A stretch of DNA of 64,000 nt from positions 140,190,064 to 140,254,063 of the forward strand of contig CM040126.1 of NCBI GenBank assembly GCA_022559845.1, written 5' to 3'. Below are positions 33,147 through 44,300 of this stretch, piece by piece. The notes beneath the pieces were generated by a model. The model worked only from the letters and a program-made list of their open reading frames with translations, did no database searches and had not been told where the DNA came from. The number at the start of each line of letters is the position of its first letter. The first letter of the stretch is position 1. The translations under genes and the position numbers were made by a program. This DNA is from Amorphophallus konjac. Its lineage: Eukaryota > Streptophyta > Magnoliopsida > Alismatales > Araceae.

Positions 33147-34362
33147 AAACTGTATCGACAAATCGGGTAAAATAAACCCCCTTTTTTGCATTCATTCAAG
33201 ATAACTGTTGGTACATCAGAAAGGCAACTGCCAGTACATTACATAGTGAAAAGCAAAAATCCATCTAGCACCGCGGCAAACGGCCATCGCCCGACCGACC
33301 CGGTCTTGACCTTCTCGCACCCAGCCACTGACTCTGCCTCGCGTAGAAACTGGCTCGGACAAGAGATGGTCGACCCAGTTGGCTCGGGTGGACCGTGACA
33401 AAGGTGACAGAGGGACAGCAAGGAGAAGGCCACCTTTCACGCGAGGAAGGCTACCTTCCAAGTTGGCAACAACCTAGAAAAAGGAGCGCCGTGAAGGTCT
33501 CCTCTCTGCCAAACTACCAACTCTTTGGAGGCGAACAGAAAGCAAGCAGCCCCCGAAGAGTGAAAGAAATGAAGAACAAAAGAGAGAGAAAGAGGCTGCG
33601 GACAAAGGTGAGGAAGGAACTGGAGCCGCCTCCTCCCCTCCCACGGAGGGGAATGGCGGCCGGCATCCCTAACTCCCCCATCCGCCCTCCATCTCGGCGT
33701 CCGCCCGGAAGCCTCGCCGGAGCCAAGAGGAGGCAAACGGCGTACCCCCGCACGTCGAAGCCCTCTCCAGATCCGCGCGGCGACCGTCGGACCCGTCTCA
33801 TGCACGCGCGGCGACCGTGGGACCCGACCGATATTCCAGGACAGCTGGAACCGGCCGCTCCCCGTCGTCTGCGGCGTCATCTTCTGAAGGGTCCTCCATG
33901 CTCCGATCGCGGCGGCGCAACGCAGAGCGAAAACGAGGGAACAAGAGCAGACCGCCGGCGAGAGTCCTAAGTGTTAAGAGGGAAGGAGCACCCTTCGGTC
34001 CTTTTTATAGGCCAAGGGAGGCCACGCGCCTTAAATGACTCCCCCCTCGAAAACACGCTATAGGACCTCCCTTGGAAGGTCACCTCCAATTCCTCGACCC
34101 CCGCCCTAGCGGGATTCGCGAAGCGCCTCGACTTTCAAAGCATGGTGGAATGAAAGGACGCCCCGCCAGAAGTCTCCCGAATCGGCATGCGAGAACGGTG
34201 CAGAGAATATCGGCACCTTCCAACTGCCCCCGATACGCCAGCCAAATCACGGCAAAGATAACGATCAAACGAAGTAAGTCCTTTGTTGCCTCCCATAAAG
34301 AAATCCTCTTACAAAAGGAAAAACAGACAAAAAGGGGAAGGGGCAAAATAAAGCATAATACA
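33147..34362. other. Element I spacer between integrase and antisense gene
   Basis: No protein match is visible. Frames on both strands (up to 191 codons) are GC-driven and overlap one another. It holds the 3' untranslated parts of both convergent genes. Confidence 0.5.
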
Positions 34363-36050
34363 TCAGGCCTCGGGCCCACTTTGAAGCTCGGGAACAGCAG
34401 TAGGGGACGCGTCACCCCCGGTGCCTTCGGTGACGGCCGGCCCGGACACTGACCTCGCCTGTGCGAGAACTGTCCCGGTCGTGAGCCCTCCTGGAGCCTC
34501 CGGAGTTGGTGACCCCACTGGAGATGACTCCTCCGGTTCTTCCCCAGCCGAGGATGAGGAGCTGGAAACTGACTCATCCGAGTCATAACTCTGGCCGTAA
34601 GGAAAATCACCCCCGGCAAGGTGCTCATTGGCATAGCTCATCGCCCGGCGATAGCCCTGCCTGAATCCCTTTCGGGCACCCCGGCGGAGCGCTACCTCGT
34701 AGTAGGGTAGGGCAGCTTCAATCAGGTCGGCCGAGTAAGCTTCCGAGCCTTTGTAGCGCTCGATCGCCTCCGCCTCGACCTGCCCGTCCCGAGCCCGCTC
34801 CGCCTCGGCCTCAGCGCGCTCTTCCGCCCTCGCCAGACGCTCCTCTAGCTCGGTCATCCTCCGCTCGGCTTCGATCGTCCGACCCTCCGCCCGGGCTCGG
34901 TCCGCCTCGGCCTCAGCGCGAAGGCGCTCCGCGTCCTCCGCCCGATCCTGCAGCTCACCGCGCTCAAGCTCCCAGAGGCTGTCTAGCTCGATGTGACGTT
35001 GACGCTCGTCTTCTAGACGTTTGCTCTTCCTCTCGAGCGATTCTTGGGCCCTTGCTAGCTGCTTGGCCAGCGCCTCGACTTCCCGTCGGCTCGACCGCGC
35101 CAACTCCCTGAATGCGAGGAACTCCCGCCGAAGCCCCTCATGCTCCCCCTCGAGTCGGGATAGTTTCCCCTCGCACCCACCAAGGGTCCAGGCGAGCCTC
35201 GACCTCTCCGCCTCCGTCCGGGCGTGCGCCTCCGCCATCACGGCCGCTGTCCGAGCTATGACCAGGCCGCCCTCCATCAGGATATCAAGGACCCCGGCGG
35301 GAGTGCTGCGCCTTTCTCCCCCCCTCGTCCTCTCGGCGATCGACCGACAGAGCCGGTACAAGTCACCCGAGATACCGAGCCTGACCAGAGGTTCCGGCAA
35401 AGGGGACTGCTCCACCCTGGGCACCCTGCCAGAAGACCCTGTTCGGGCAGCGAAGCTGACCGCCCCGCGCGTCACGGTCGGTTGGGGTTGCAACGCCTCC
35501 CCGGGCGAACCCCCACCCTCGACCGGCGCCGCGGGATCAACTGCACCAGCAACTGCCAGCACTTGGGGTTGCGACGCCCTCGCGGGCGAACCCCCATCCG
35601 CGTCGACCAATCCCTCGGTCCCAGCGTCGGCCACACCGGCACCGGCCCCCTCTGCCCCCACAGAGGGGAGAGCCGACCCATCACCTCCCTCTGCGGGGCC
35701 CCTGGTCTCCTCGGCCCCCTCTCGCCCGGCGGATGGGAGAGCCAGCCCGGAGGGGTCGGCCCCATCCTGCCCCCGAGGGGGGAGCGCCGCCGAGCCAGAA
35801 TCACCCCCGACGGCGGTAGGAAAACTGGCTTTCTTGGCCCTTTTCCTGGCCTTCGCGGCCTCCCGCAACTTCCCCGCCAAGGGATCCTTGCGCTTCAGGC
35901 CGGTCGATCGAGAAGTCCCCTCGGGGGCCGCCCCCTTGCCCTTATCTCGGGCATGGACGCGACCCACCGATGCATCAGGCTCATCGGCTGCCGAGTCATC
36001 TCCCAGATCGATGACCTCGGCCGCCTCCTCCAGAGGCTCCCGCCTCACGT
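34363..36050 (-). CDS. Antisense gene of element I, exon 2 (coiled-coil part)
   Basis: A 561-codon frame runs opposite to gag-pol without a stop until 34365-34363. After the splice junction it reads RREPLEEAAEVIDLGDD, then a basic/proline- and alanine-rich linker. A long glutamate/arginine heptad region follows (about 35230-34770: LEGEHEGLRREFLAFREL, EALAKQLARAQESLERKSKR, MTELEERLARAEERAEAEAE), predicted coiled coil. Then come a tyrosine-containing segment (AALPYYEVALRRG) and an acidic serine-rich tail. It continues exon 1 across a 75-bp intron. Antisense genes are known in Tat/Retand-type elements; their role is unknown. The intact frame contrasts with the broken gag-pol. Confidence 0.7.
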
Positions 36051-36125
36051 CTGCAACAAGAAGAAACCCCGGTCAGGAGGAGGAAAAGAGCTACCACCCC
36101 CGAAAAAGAGCCTCAAGAGCTGTAC
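36051..36125 (-). other. Predicted intron of the antisense gene
   Basis: The minus strand reads exon ...ACGTCGACAG, then GTACAGCTCTTG...(75 bp)...TTCTTGTTGCAG, then ACGTGAGGCGG. GT-AG ends, a pyrimidine-rich 3' end and frame continuity (T-D-V-R-R-E) support splicing on the minus strand. Confidence 0.65.
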
Positions 36126-36968
36126 CTGTCGACGTCAACCGCGAGAGAAGACACCGTTCGATGTTCTCCGGCGTCACCAGCTCCTCGGTCGATTGACGGT
36201 TCTTCAGCAGACGGGCAGCCTGCTGCTCCACGTGGGGGGGGGGGGGACTCCTCCTGGCGAGGGGGCAGATTCGGGTGAAAGTTGGGCGAGGTCCGGCATC
36301 TCCAGATCTCGTCCGTCGCCACCGCCTTCACCCAAAAGAATTGGCTCTTCCACCCCTTGTGCGAGGAGTCCTTCGCCGCAAGCGAGATGCAGCTCCTATT
36401 CTGCCGTGCCTAAGATGAAGTAGAAGCCTTTCCCCGCCGACTGGTGCACTTTCAACTCAAAAAAGAAGTGGAAGAGGTCCAAAGAAGGAAAAATGTCGTG
36501 CTGACGACAAAGAATCCGGAAGGCCGAGAGCAGCAGATATAAATTGGCCACCAACTGAATAGGCGCCAACCAGAAAAAATTAAGAAACTGCAGCACGAAA
36601 GAGTCGAAAGGGAGCCGAAATCCACTCTTCCAAGCCAGAAGGAAGGTGCAAATGATCTCATCACGATCATCTAGACTCATCTCGTACGGAGTGGCGGCAA
36701 CAAAGCTGTATCTGAGAGGCAGGCGGAAACGATGCTCCAGCCTCCGCACCTCCGCTTCCCCCAACTCACTACAGTTGGGGACGGGTTCCCACCTCACCGG
36801 CACAAGCTCCGGACTCTGATCCGCCATCGAGTCGGGAGGAGATCCCTCGTACAAGCTCGAAGACTCCGGGGGAGAAGGAAGTTGCCTGACCGCCTCTGCG
36901 GTTATCCCCGCCAACTCCTCGAACGCCGCCGCAAGGCTCCGTGTCTCCGCTGTGCTCTCACGGCGCAT
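36126..36968 (-). pseudogene. Antisense gene of element I, exon 1 (putative gypsy-type transposon domain)
   Basis: Starts at ATG 36968 (MRRESTAETRSL). Residues about 60-180 show the pattern of the plant 'putative gypsy type transposon' family (Pfam Transposase_28): RFRLPL.., FRLPFDSFVLQFLNFFWLAPIQLVANLYLLLSAF.ILC, then KGWKSQFFWVK. It shares strand with exon 2 and opposes gag-pol. Two frame breaks are visible. One is near 36400, between FYFILGTAE and the NRSCISLAAK part. The other is at the G13 run 36234-36246, after which VEQQAARLLKNRQSTEEL resumes. The domain name is from memory of the family pattern. Confidence 0.65.
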
Positions 36969-36971
36969 CAA

Positions 36972-37228
36972 GAAGCAAGGAAAGCCTAAAACCCTGGAAG
37001 CCTAGAACGATGAGCAGCGCCCCCTAAAAACCCCTGAGGGTGGCGGCGCGCCGTTCTGTGCTCCGAGAAAAAGGGGGGCCCCTTTGTTTCGAATTCGTCA
37101 GGATCATCATTACGGGCCTCGGCGACCGCTATAAGCGGCTCCATAACGCCAACGGAATTCCACCCACCTGAGCCACGCCGGTCCAAAGCCTCGAAAAAAT
37201 ACTCATCCGAGCCTCCTTGGCTCGGGAG
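36972..37228. other. Upstream region of antisense gene
   Basis: This GC-rich stretch lies between the antisense start and the PPT and should hold the antisense promoter. I find no clear TATA box. Confidence 0.3.
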
Positions 37229-37243
37229 TAGGAGGGGGACAAG
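37224..37243 (+). other. Polypurine tract of element I
   Basis: GGGAGTAGGAGGGGGACAAG directly precedes the TG of the 3' LTR. Confidence 0.85.
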
Positions 37244-38028
37244 TGGAGAGGGGGATTTTCGCAGCCCACCACAAAGGCAGCCCAACAAGACCCACATGGT
37301 CCAACCAGGCGAGCCCACCCAAGTGATAGCCCACAGGGCTCACTTAGGGAGAAAAGCCCAATAAATAAGACTCGAGGAACTAACTCTCCCCGGCGGCCTT
37401 CTAGGCTCGGAGGGCCCGAGACAACGGTCAGGTCCCAAGGAAGGTCCAGCCTAAAGCCCTCTCCCCGTCCGAGAGAGATAGGCTCCAGCCGACCTATCCG
37501 ACCCCACCCTCGCCGGGCCATGCCTATCGCTCGGACATGAGCTAGCATCCCCGAGGCTCGGTAAGGCCGGTTGATTATCTGCAGGTGCAGCCGTTCAGAG
37601 TCCTCCGCCCGCGGGAGAGTCAGGGGAGCCGCCGGACTCCAAGGGGATAACGTTCCCACGATCAGGCCATGAAAGCCCCCGTTAAAGACGTAACTCCCGC
37701 CGGGAACCCCTCAGCTTACAGGACTCCTGAAGGCGGCGCACTATTTAAGCAAGGGATACCCTCCGGAAGATGGTAAGATGAACTAAGCATTCACACATCC
37801 TAAGCTCCTGAGCACGATTCGCTTCACCCTTTGGTGGAGAGGATTCTCGCGCATCAGCTCTCTCCTCCCCCCATTATTGCTTCCACCATAGCTCTACTGA
37901 CTTAGCCATCGGAGGGTTTTGCCCCAGGGAGATCCCCTGGGCCCTCTGATACGTTTCCCTATCTTGAAGATTCATCTTCTAGTGATCCATAGCCCGCTCA
38001 GGATCCAGCGCGAGATCTCGCCTCTTCA
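37244..38028 (+). repeat. 3' LTR of element I
   Basis: 785 bp, equal in length to 26902-27686 and about 98% identical by eye. It is followed by the target duplication GTTTC (38029-38033). Confidence 0.95.
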
Positions 38029-39583
38029 GTTTCCTTGATTACTGGCAGCGGAGTTTGTCTCCTCCTGTTAGGTGTATGTATTCTGACAGCTGTAGGTGGA
38101 GTGACCCATACGGGTGCTACCACTGGCGGAGCAGGCCGGGGTGTAATGCCACGGATATGTTCCCCCTCTTTTGGGCGGGGTGCCCTCTTCTTCTTGTGCT
38201 TTACAGGGATCTGCTACCACCCCTGTTGTTCTTTCACGGGCTCCAGAAAATGGATTTCGTAGGTGCTCCGTGTGCTTGCTTCAGAGATCTCCTCAGGTAA
38301 TGCCTGGTAGAGGGAGATCATGTTGACTGCTGCCTTCCTGATAGGGGCTTCATGTGGCTGAGGAGGGTCCACTTTGTACTCTCCCAGCTCTATTTCATTC
38401 TTCCTTACCATCCCTTAGATGACGTCTTTGAAAACATAACAGTCTTCGATTGGATGTCCCAACATCTGGTGGTAGGGGCAGAATCTTGGACTGTCTTTTC
38501 TTCTTAGGTCCTCCGACCTCCTTGGCTCAGGCAAAGTGACCATGCTGTATTCTGTTACCCAGTCGAATAGGACTCGGGTCTTGTCTTTTGGAAAGGAATA
38601 GACTTTCTTCATTTTGTCCCTCAGCGAAGGACCTTCTTTGTCATCCGGAGCTTTTGCAGGCTACGGGGGAGCCGCCTTCTTGCCTTTCTCCTTCTGCTGT
38701 TCGAACGCCTTGATATCAAGCGCATTCGCTTCTTTAGGTGTGGGGCGCCGTTCCGCAGCCTTGCCTTTCTGGGCTGTGCTGGCAGCTGACGCCGGGACAG
38801 GCTTGGCTAGGAAAGCCTCCACTTCGGCCACCACATTATTCAGCCAGTCGAACGATCGTATTTCCATTCCAATCATCTTCTCCAGGACCTCCCTCCTGAG
38901 GTTTTGTTTGCATATTTGTACCGCGTCCTCCTGATGCGGGGGCCGCTTGCATCTCATTCCGAGGTTCCTCCACCTCTTGATGTAATCAAGGGCTGTCTCC
39001 TCTGCCCTTTGTTTTGTTGAGTAGAGTTCGGCCACTGTGACCTCCCTCTCTGTGACATGGAATCTTTCTCTGAACTTTCTCTGCATATCCGACCAATCAC
39101 TGATTGACCTGACCGAGAGGCTAGAGTACCATTCAAATGCGAGCCCTGTCAGCGAGGACCCGGAGAACTTCAGCAAATATGACTCGTCGGTGGCCAGATC
39201 ACCCATAACGGTCATGTAATATGCAATATGCTCTTTAGGGGACACTTTCCCGTTGAATTTGTCAAACTTAGGCGGCTTGTTGACCCCCGGGGAAGTCGTT
39301 TAGCCGCATGGTGTTGCGGGTAGGGCACTCGATAGGCATCAAATGCGACATAGTCACCTTCACTTTTCTCTGCGAGCTTCAGCTCGATCATCCTCTCCAC
39401 CATCATCCAGTTCACGACCGTGGGGTCAACCGGTTCTGGATAGAAGTGTGCCGGCTGCAAGTATGGGGTGACCAGGGTGGTCGCCTGTGGAGGACGCAGC
39501 AGTGGGGGTGTCGGGGGCACCTGAGAAAGCACCGGAGGTAGCAGCGGCTGAGGCTGTGGCGGCCGCTGTTGTGCTGTCGCCAT
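38029..39583 (-). pseudogene. Gag of element B (broken)
   Basis: Capsid-forming polyprotein part. A proline-rich start (MATAQQRPPQPQ, 39583) leads to KPPKFDKFNGKVSPKEH and the retro-gag core LTGLAFEWYSSLSVRSI and LDYIKRWRNLGMRCK (39245-38900). A knuckle-like CPYHQMLGHPIEDC lies at 38480-38439. The frame changes at the C5 run near 39283. Nonsense codons: TAG 38663-38661, TAA 38417-38415 and TAG 38216-38214, each one C-to-T step from CAG/CAA. The coding sequence once continued across 38029 into 26901 (...PVIK / ETNPG...), now split by element I. Confidence 0.82.
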
Positions 39584-39694
39584 GCTTGGCTCTGACGGCT
39601 GGGGCAGTGTATAAAGCGGTGGAGGGTCGTCACGACGAGCCGCTCCCCGGGATGACTCACCCTGGACTTCGGGTGGTTTAGAGGCTGATGAGTG

Positions 39695-40240
39695 TTAAGT
39701 TTTTTCCATCAGCTGCTTCCTCAGAGAGTCTATCTCCCATTGATATTTTTGCAGCAGCATTAGAACTGATGGATCTATAGTGGTGGGGATACCCTCTGTC
39801 GTTTCCCCGGACGTACCCTCAGGCAGGATGTCGAGGAGGACGTCTTCTTCTTCTTCCGTCGTCACCACATTAGCGGTCAAGACGGGGGCCTTATCATCCC
39901 AGCGGGGATAGACCTGGGGTTGTTTCCCTCTCATGATCATCAGAAGCTCTCTTGCTGCTTTTGTTCTGCGGGTAGTTGGCTCGGGCCGTACGGCCAATTG
40001 AGCCAGTTCTTGGGGGTCTTCAGGAAGCTCCCCATATCGGCTGGATATACCAGCCATGTTGCAAGTCAAGACCTGCATCCTTCTTCTCTGTCGATGGACC
40101 CCCCGTCTGGCTTGTTGCGGAAAGGCCAACCTCTCGAACACAGAAACTCTTCTTTTTTCTTCCCGCTCGGGGAAGGCTTCATTGGCTTCGATCTCGAAAC
40201 CATCGTTGTATCCATTGTCGTCGACCGACGACACCATCAT
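39695..40240 (-). CDS. Element B frame between ORF1 and gag
   Basis: 181 codons, glutamate-rich, with VSVFERLAFPQQARR, a motif recurrent in ORFs of plant Tat/Ogre-like elements, and a C-terminal helix (LQKYQWEIDSLRKQLMEKT). It probably belonged to one reading frame with the upstream ORF (40309-41247), now out of frame. Function unknown. Confidence 0.55.
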   Translation of the reverse strand: MMVSSVDDNGYNDGFEIEANEAFPEREEKRRVSVFERLAFPQQARRGVHRQRRRMQVLTCNMAGISSRYGELPEDPQELAQLAVRPEPTTRRTKAARELLMIMRGKQPQVYPRWDDKAPVLTANVVTTEEEEDVLLDILPEGTSGETTEGIPTTIDPSVLMLLQKYQWEIDSLRKQLMEKT

Positions 40241-40308
40241 TCAATCTTCCATATCCTCTTCATCCGCCACTGATGGGCGGTAATCTTCCTCAGTGGCGAC
40301 TGTCTACA

Positions 40309-41247
40309 TTAGTCGCTGCTGACCGAGCGAAGGGTTGCCCAGCCCTCGAAAGTAGTTCTGATCAGACAGGTTACCTCCTCCTGACCCCGCTCTTGATAGA
40401 GTACGGGGGATAGTTGTCGACCTCCAGCAGGAGGGATATAGGTCAGCCGAGCTCTGTCGGCTGGATGTTGGAATCTTCGTCCCGTGACTGGGACGTTGGC
40501 TTGGCGGGCAGCAGCCCAGAAACTTCTACGGCGCGGAGGATCCGCAACCACCTCTTCTTCTTTCTTCGGGGGCAAGCCCCTTTCTCTTCTCACCTCCGCC
40601 TCGTAGTTCATAGGACGGCAGCGGATGGGTGTTAGATGGTGGGCCGGTCGGGTCCGCTTGGGAACCCACACCTGTTTGAACTTCTTCAGCCTGAGTGCCG
40701 AGCTTCCTTGGCCATAGAGGCCGATTTCTTCTCTTTCTGCCCTCCTTCCAGCGAGAGCTTGATAGGTATTGTGGATAGGAATGTTGGGGATGACTCGGTC
40801 TGGGGTCACCCGGGCCGTGCGTCCGTCGAGGAAGACGCACATGCCTCCAACTAGCATAGATTTCTCGGACTGAGATAGGGTTCCGGTGATTACAGCAGCA
40901 TTCTTGCGGGCCTGGCGATGCTGACGTCCTCCATGGTGTTCGTTGATGACATTGGGGTGGGTCCCACGTATGACGTGGTGCACCAAACAGCTAGCGGCCG
41001 GGGCCGGACTTTCAGGCAAGTCTTCGCAGCATGGAACCTTCAAAGGCTCCATTTTCTCTGCGACTTCCTTGGCAGGTTCTGGGGCTTTGACCTCCAGCAT
41101 GTCGACAAAGGCTAACCCCAAAAAGTTGGGGAAGCCCACAGCGGCAGGGAAGCTGCCGAATTCCATGGGTACCGCCAGGTACCCTTGCGCGTGTTTAGCA
41201 ACGATCGAATGATCGAAGTCGACGCCAGATATCCTGTTGATCGTCAT
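40309..41247 (-). CDS. ORF1 of element B upstream of gag
   Basis: From the ATG at 41247 (MTINRISGVDFDHS), about 100 bases after the PBS, the frame is open for 312 codons. Upstream in-frame codons belong to leader and LTR, so this ATG is preferred. Content: VAKHAQGYLAVPMEFG, a cysteine/histidine-bearing middle, GGMCVFLDGRTARV, then a basic tail with KKFKQVWVPKRTRP. An extra ORF upstream of gag, of unknown role, is characteristic of Ogre-type elements. No known domain recognised. Confidence 0.65.
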   Translation of the reverse strand: MTINRISGVDFDHSIVAKHAQGYLAVPMEFGSFPAAVGFPNFLGLAFVDMLEVKAPEPAKEVAEKMEPLKVPCCEDLPESPAPAASCLVHHVIRGTHPNVINEHHGGRQHRQARKNAAVITGTLSQSEKSMLVGGMCVFLDGRTARVTPDRVIPNIPIHNTYQALAGRRAEREEIGLYGQGSSALRLKKFKQVWVPKRTRPAHHLTPIRCRPMNYEAEVRRERGLPPKKEEEVVADPPRRRSFWAAARQANVPVTGRRFQHPADRARLTYIPPAGGRQLSPVLYQERGQEEVTCLIRTTFEGWATLRSVSSD

Positions 41248-41343
41248 TGATCTGCCTGGAAAGACAAACAGGGAAATAATCAGTAGCCTTTGAGAGCGCT
41301 TCGAAGCCCGAATATCTCGACAAAGAGATGAAAGGTGACACTG

Positions 41344-41361
41344 GTCCCACCGGGCGTGCCA
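41344..41361 (-). other. Primer-binding site of element B
   Basis: Three bases after the LTR end the minus strand reads TGGCACGCCCGGTGGGAC. It shares CGGTGGGAC with the family A site. Confidence 0.75.
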
Positions 41362-41364
41362 GAC

Positions 41365-44300
41365 TGTTTGCGATGGGTTCTTATCCGACCATCTTATCAT
41401 TTTATTTCGCGTATATATGTGTATATGTACATATATACATGTCTTATTTCACGTATCGATCAACCAATTAACTAACCGGTAATTAACTGACTGATTGACG
41501 ACGCGGGGGTGCCAGTCACATGAGTGACGATTTTATGATGCGCTCATTCTGACCCGTGTCGGGCGAATGCGAGGTTCGGTCGGGACCAGCAGTCCGCCAT
41601 ACCATAAAGGCTATGGCGTTAATTACATCCCCCACGAGGAGGAAACACCTTTGATTAATTACCGAGATGAAGGGCTGTCGAGGCCGGAATAAAGGATACA
41701 GAGCATGCGAGTGATCATGCAAGATGCTATGATTGACTACACATGATTTATTAGGGTGGACCCTGGTACATGGCGGAGGACTTAGGCTCGAAGGCCACCT
41801 TCACGAGTAACAAGGCCTCCAATCAGGCGTAACATGACCTTCTGGCAATGTTATTTGATATACCAAGGGTGCACCCGCTTGAGCATGCCTTAATGCGACA
41901 TGAATGCTTGGCCTGAGGCATGATGGCAAAAATTCTAGACATATCAATTCAAGCTTGAACAGGCTAATTTATCTAGTTCATTGACACAACGACATGATTC
42001 GGCGTGAAACCGGTGCAACGTTTGCGAAGAAATAGGTTAAAATGCTTGAAACGGTGCCCTGAAACGTAGGTAAATGGTTTAAAACGGCGCCAGAAACCGT
42101 AGGTGAATGAAGGGGGTTAAACCGGCGCGCCGTGATTGGGGCGCGCCGGGAAGGGCGCGCCGTTTTAAGGCACGTCGTTTAAGGCGTGCCATGTATGAAC
42201 GGCGCCGATTTAGCCCAATCTCTCAGAAACCCAGATTTTATTGGTTTATTTATGGATTTATTAAAATGTTTTGAGAGATTTTGAAAGCTGATTGAGTTGA
42301 TTATTCGTGGATCGGTCCCAAGCCATCCAAAAGTTAAGTCACGGGCTCGCGTGAGGTTCATACTCGAGCGCGGCGATCATTCCGAGTTTGGACTCGTTCA
42401 AGCCGGAATTTCGGCAGCATCTCCCCATCCCGGAGGATTTGTCGGGGAGAAGCGGGGAGCACTCACGTAGTGGAGCAAACCCCTAAGGGCCGGGTGGCGC
42501 AACGGCGGCTGGCAAAAACTCGAACGGAGAGGAAAACCCCGAGGTCAAACCTGCTAGGGGCACCAAATCCGTGGGTAACAGCGAGCGAATGAGGCAACTC
42601 ATTATGGGAGCGAAGACCCCGAGGGCTAGCCTACGAGGGGCACGCGACCTGAGTCACCACAACACTCCAAGTCGGGACGACCGATATAAGGAAGGAATCC
42701 CCGAGGGCTAGCCTACGAGGGGAACACAACCCACGGCCACCACAAAGTCCATTAAGGACCGTGGATTTTGACAGCAGGGCTTAGCCCCATTGCTGTGCAC
42801 CCGATGGTCTGCAGGGGCATTCGTCATCAATGAACGAGCCCACTGTCGGCTAGGTGACTGATGCAGAAGACTTGGGGAATATCCCCCTCCCCGGATGCCG
42901 GGGTGATGCTACAGAGCATACTCCCGTTAAGGTGTAAGCTATACGAAAGGAAGCAGTGTGAGACATCGCTTGATGGCGGCAGACGGGCAAAGGAGTTGCT
43001 TATAAGCATGGTAAAACGATGAAGCCCCACGGGCGGAGCAGGCTAACATGAGCACGATATGTGATTAACACGTAGCCAGAGGTACGGAATATGTGTAAAT
43101 ATATATATGATATTCGGAAGCAAGCAGACATGAGGCTCGCCGTTGAACAACTGGGGACAATCTAAGAGCTCTTCCCCGCCCCTCTGGCCTATGAAGCAGG
43201 GCACACAGGGGACGGTGAAGGGTCTTCATTCCTGGGCGGAGACAGACAAAGATATGCACACAAGTGCATCTCTGCTCGCAGAGCCCATGGAATATTCAGT
43301 GCCAAGCCCGGCCGTTGCATCAGTCTCGAAAGCAAGAGAAAACCCCGGGGAGGGGGACTGAGTGATTCATATAGCCCGAAGGCATACCCAATGTCGGAGA
43401 AACCGGCTACACGAGAGTATATATATATTGGAGAAACCATTAAATGCACGCTCGAAGGAGGGTGAGAGAGAGAGAGAGAGGAAGAGATACAACAACAACC
43501 ACAAAGGCTTTTCATTCATCCCGTGAACATCACAGGTATATATATACAGAGCATATAGATTCCGGCGCCGTCGTTGTCGATCGGCCGTCGTTTACCAATG
43601 AAGAAAGGATTACAGACAAAGTGAAAAGGGTAAAGGAAAATGGTGAGAGGAGGGGAGGTCAGGCTCATATCATCGCCCCTCCCCTCCTTCACTTACATTG
43701 CGCCAGAAGAAGAAAACCAAAAGAAGAGAAGAGGGATCCACCGGGAGGAACGCGGAGACCCACCTAAATCGATAAGAAACGGATGGTCTCCCTCTCCGAT
43801 TCCGGGAAGCTCGAGTGGAGCGTGGCGGCGGCCGCTGAGAAGCTCAAGACTGAGGCTTCTTCAGATCGAAAACCCTCGACTCGTCTCCCAGGACCTCTCT
43901 TCTCTCTTTCTAATTCTCTTTTTTTTTCTTTTGATTCCGCCTCTTTCTTATCCTCTCTCTCTTCGGATCCCCCCTTTCTTCTCTGGCCGAAGGCAGGACA
44001 TATATAGAGCATTTTGTTAATCCGGCGCCCCGGGGAGGGGGGCGCGCCGGATTTGGTGGCGCCGGGAAGAGGTCCCGATTGGCTTTTGCGCGCCGGTTCG
44101 ACGGCGCCGTATTAAGGGGCGCCGTTTTAATTTGCTTGTTCGGCACGGCTAGGCCGGTGGGTCCGAGGATGATTCCGGAAGCTCCCGTTGACTGTTCCTT
44201 CCGTGCTGGCCTTTGAAAACCTTGACGTGTTGTCGAGGAAGCTCTCGATATGACGAACGACCTTGATCAGACCTCCGCATGTGTCTGGCCCGATCATACG

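Larger units (their letters stand above)
26902..38028 (+). mobile_element. Tat-type Ty3/gypsy element I nested in element B
   Basis: Two direct 785-bp LTRs (26902-27686 and 37244-38028) are flanked by a perfect 5-bp duplication GTTTC (26897-26901 and 38029-38033). I count about 16-17 mismatches between the LTRs by eye, roughly 2%. The interior is GC-rich, with PBS, gag, protease, RT, RNase H, second RNase H, integrase, an antisense gene with an intron, and a PPT. It is the youngest insertion whose age can be judged here. Gag-pol carries four nonsense codons and a frameshift, so it cannot move by itself. Confidence 0.95.

Noticed and set aside
33395..33970. 191-codon plus frame downstream of integrase
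   Set aside because: Overlapping frames of similar length on the other strand and no recognisable motif; GC-driven.
35021..36423. Plus-strand frames of 391 and 399 codons in element I
   Set aside because: GC-rich shadows opposite the antisense gene. They run across its intron and frame breaks, and have no domain, whereas the minus frame has coiled coil and family motifs.
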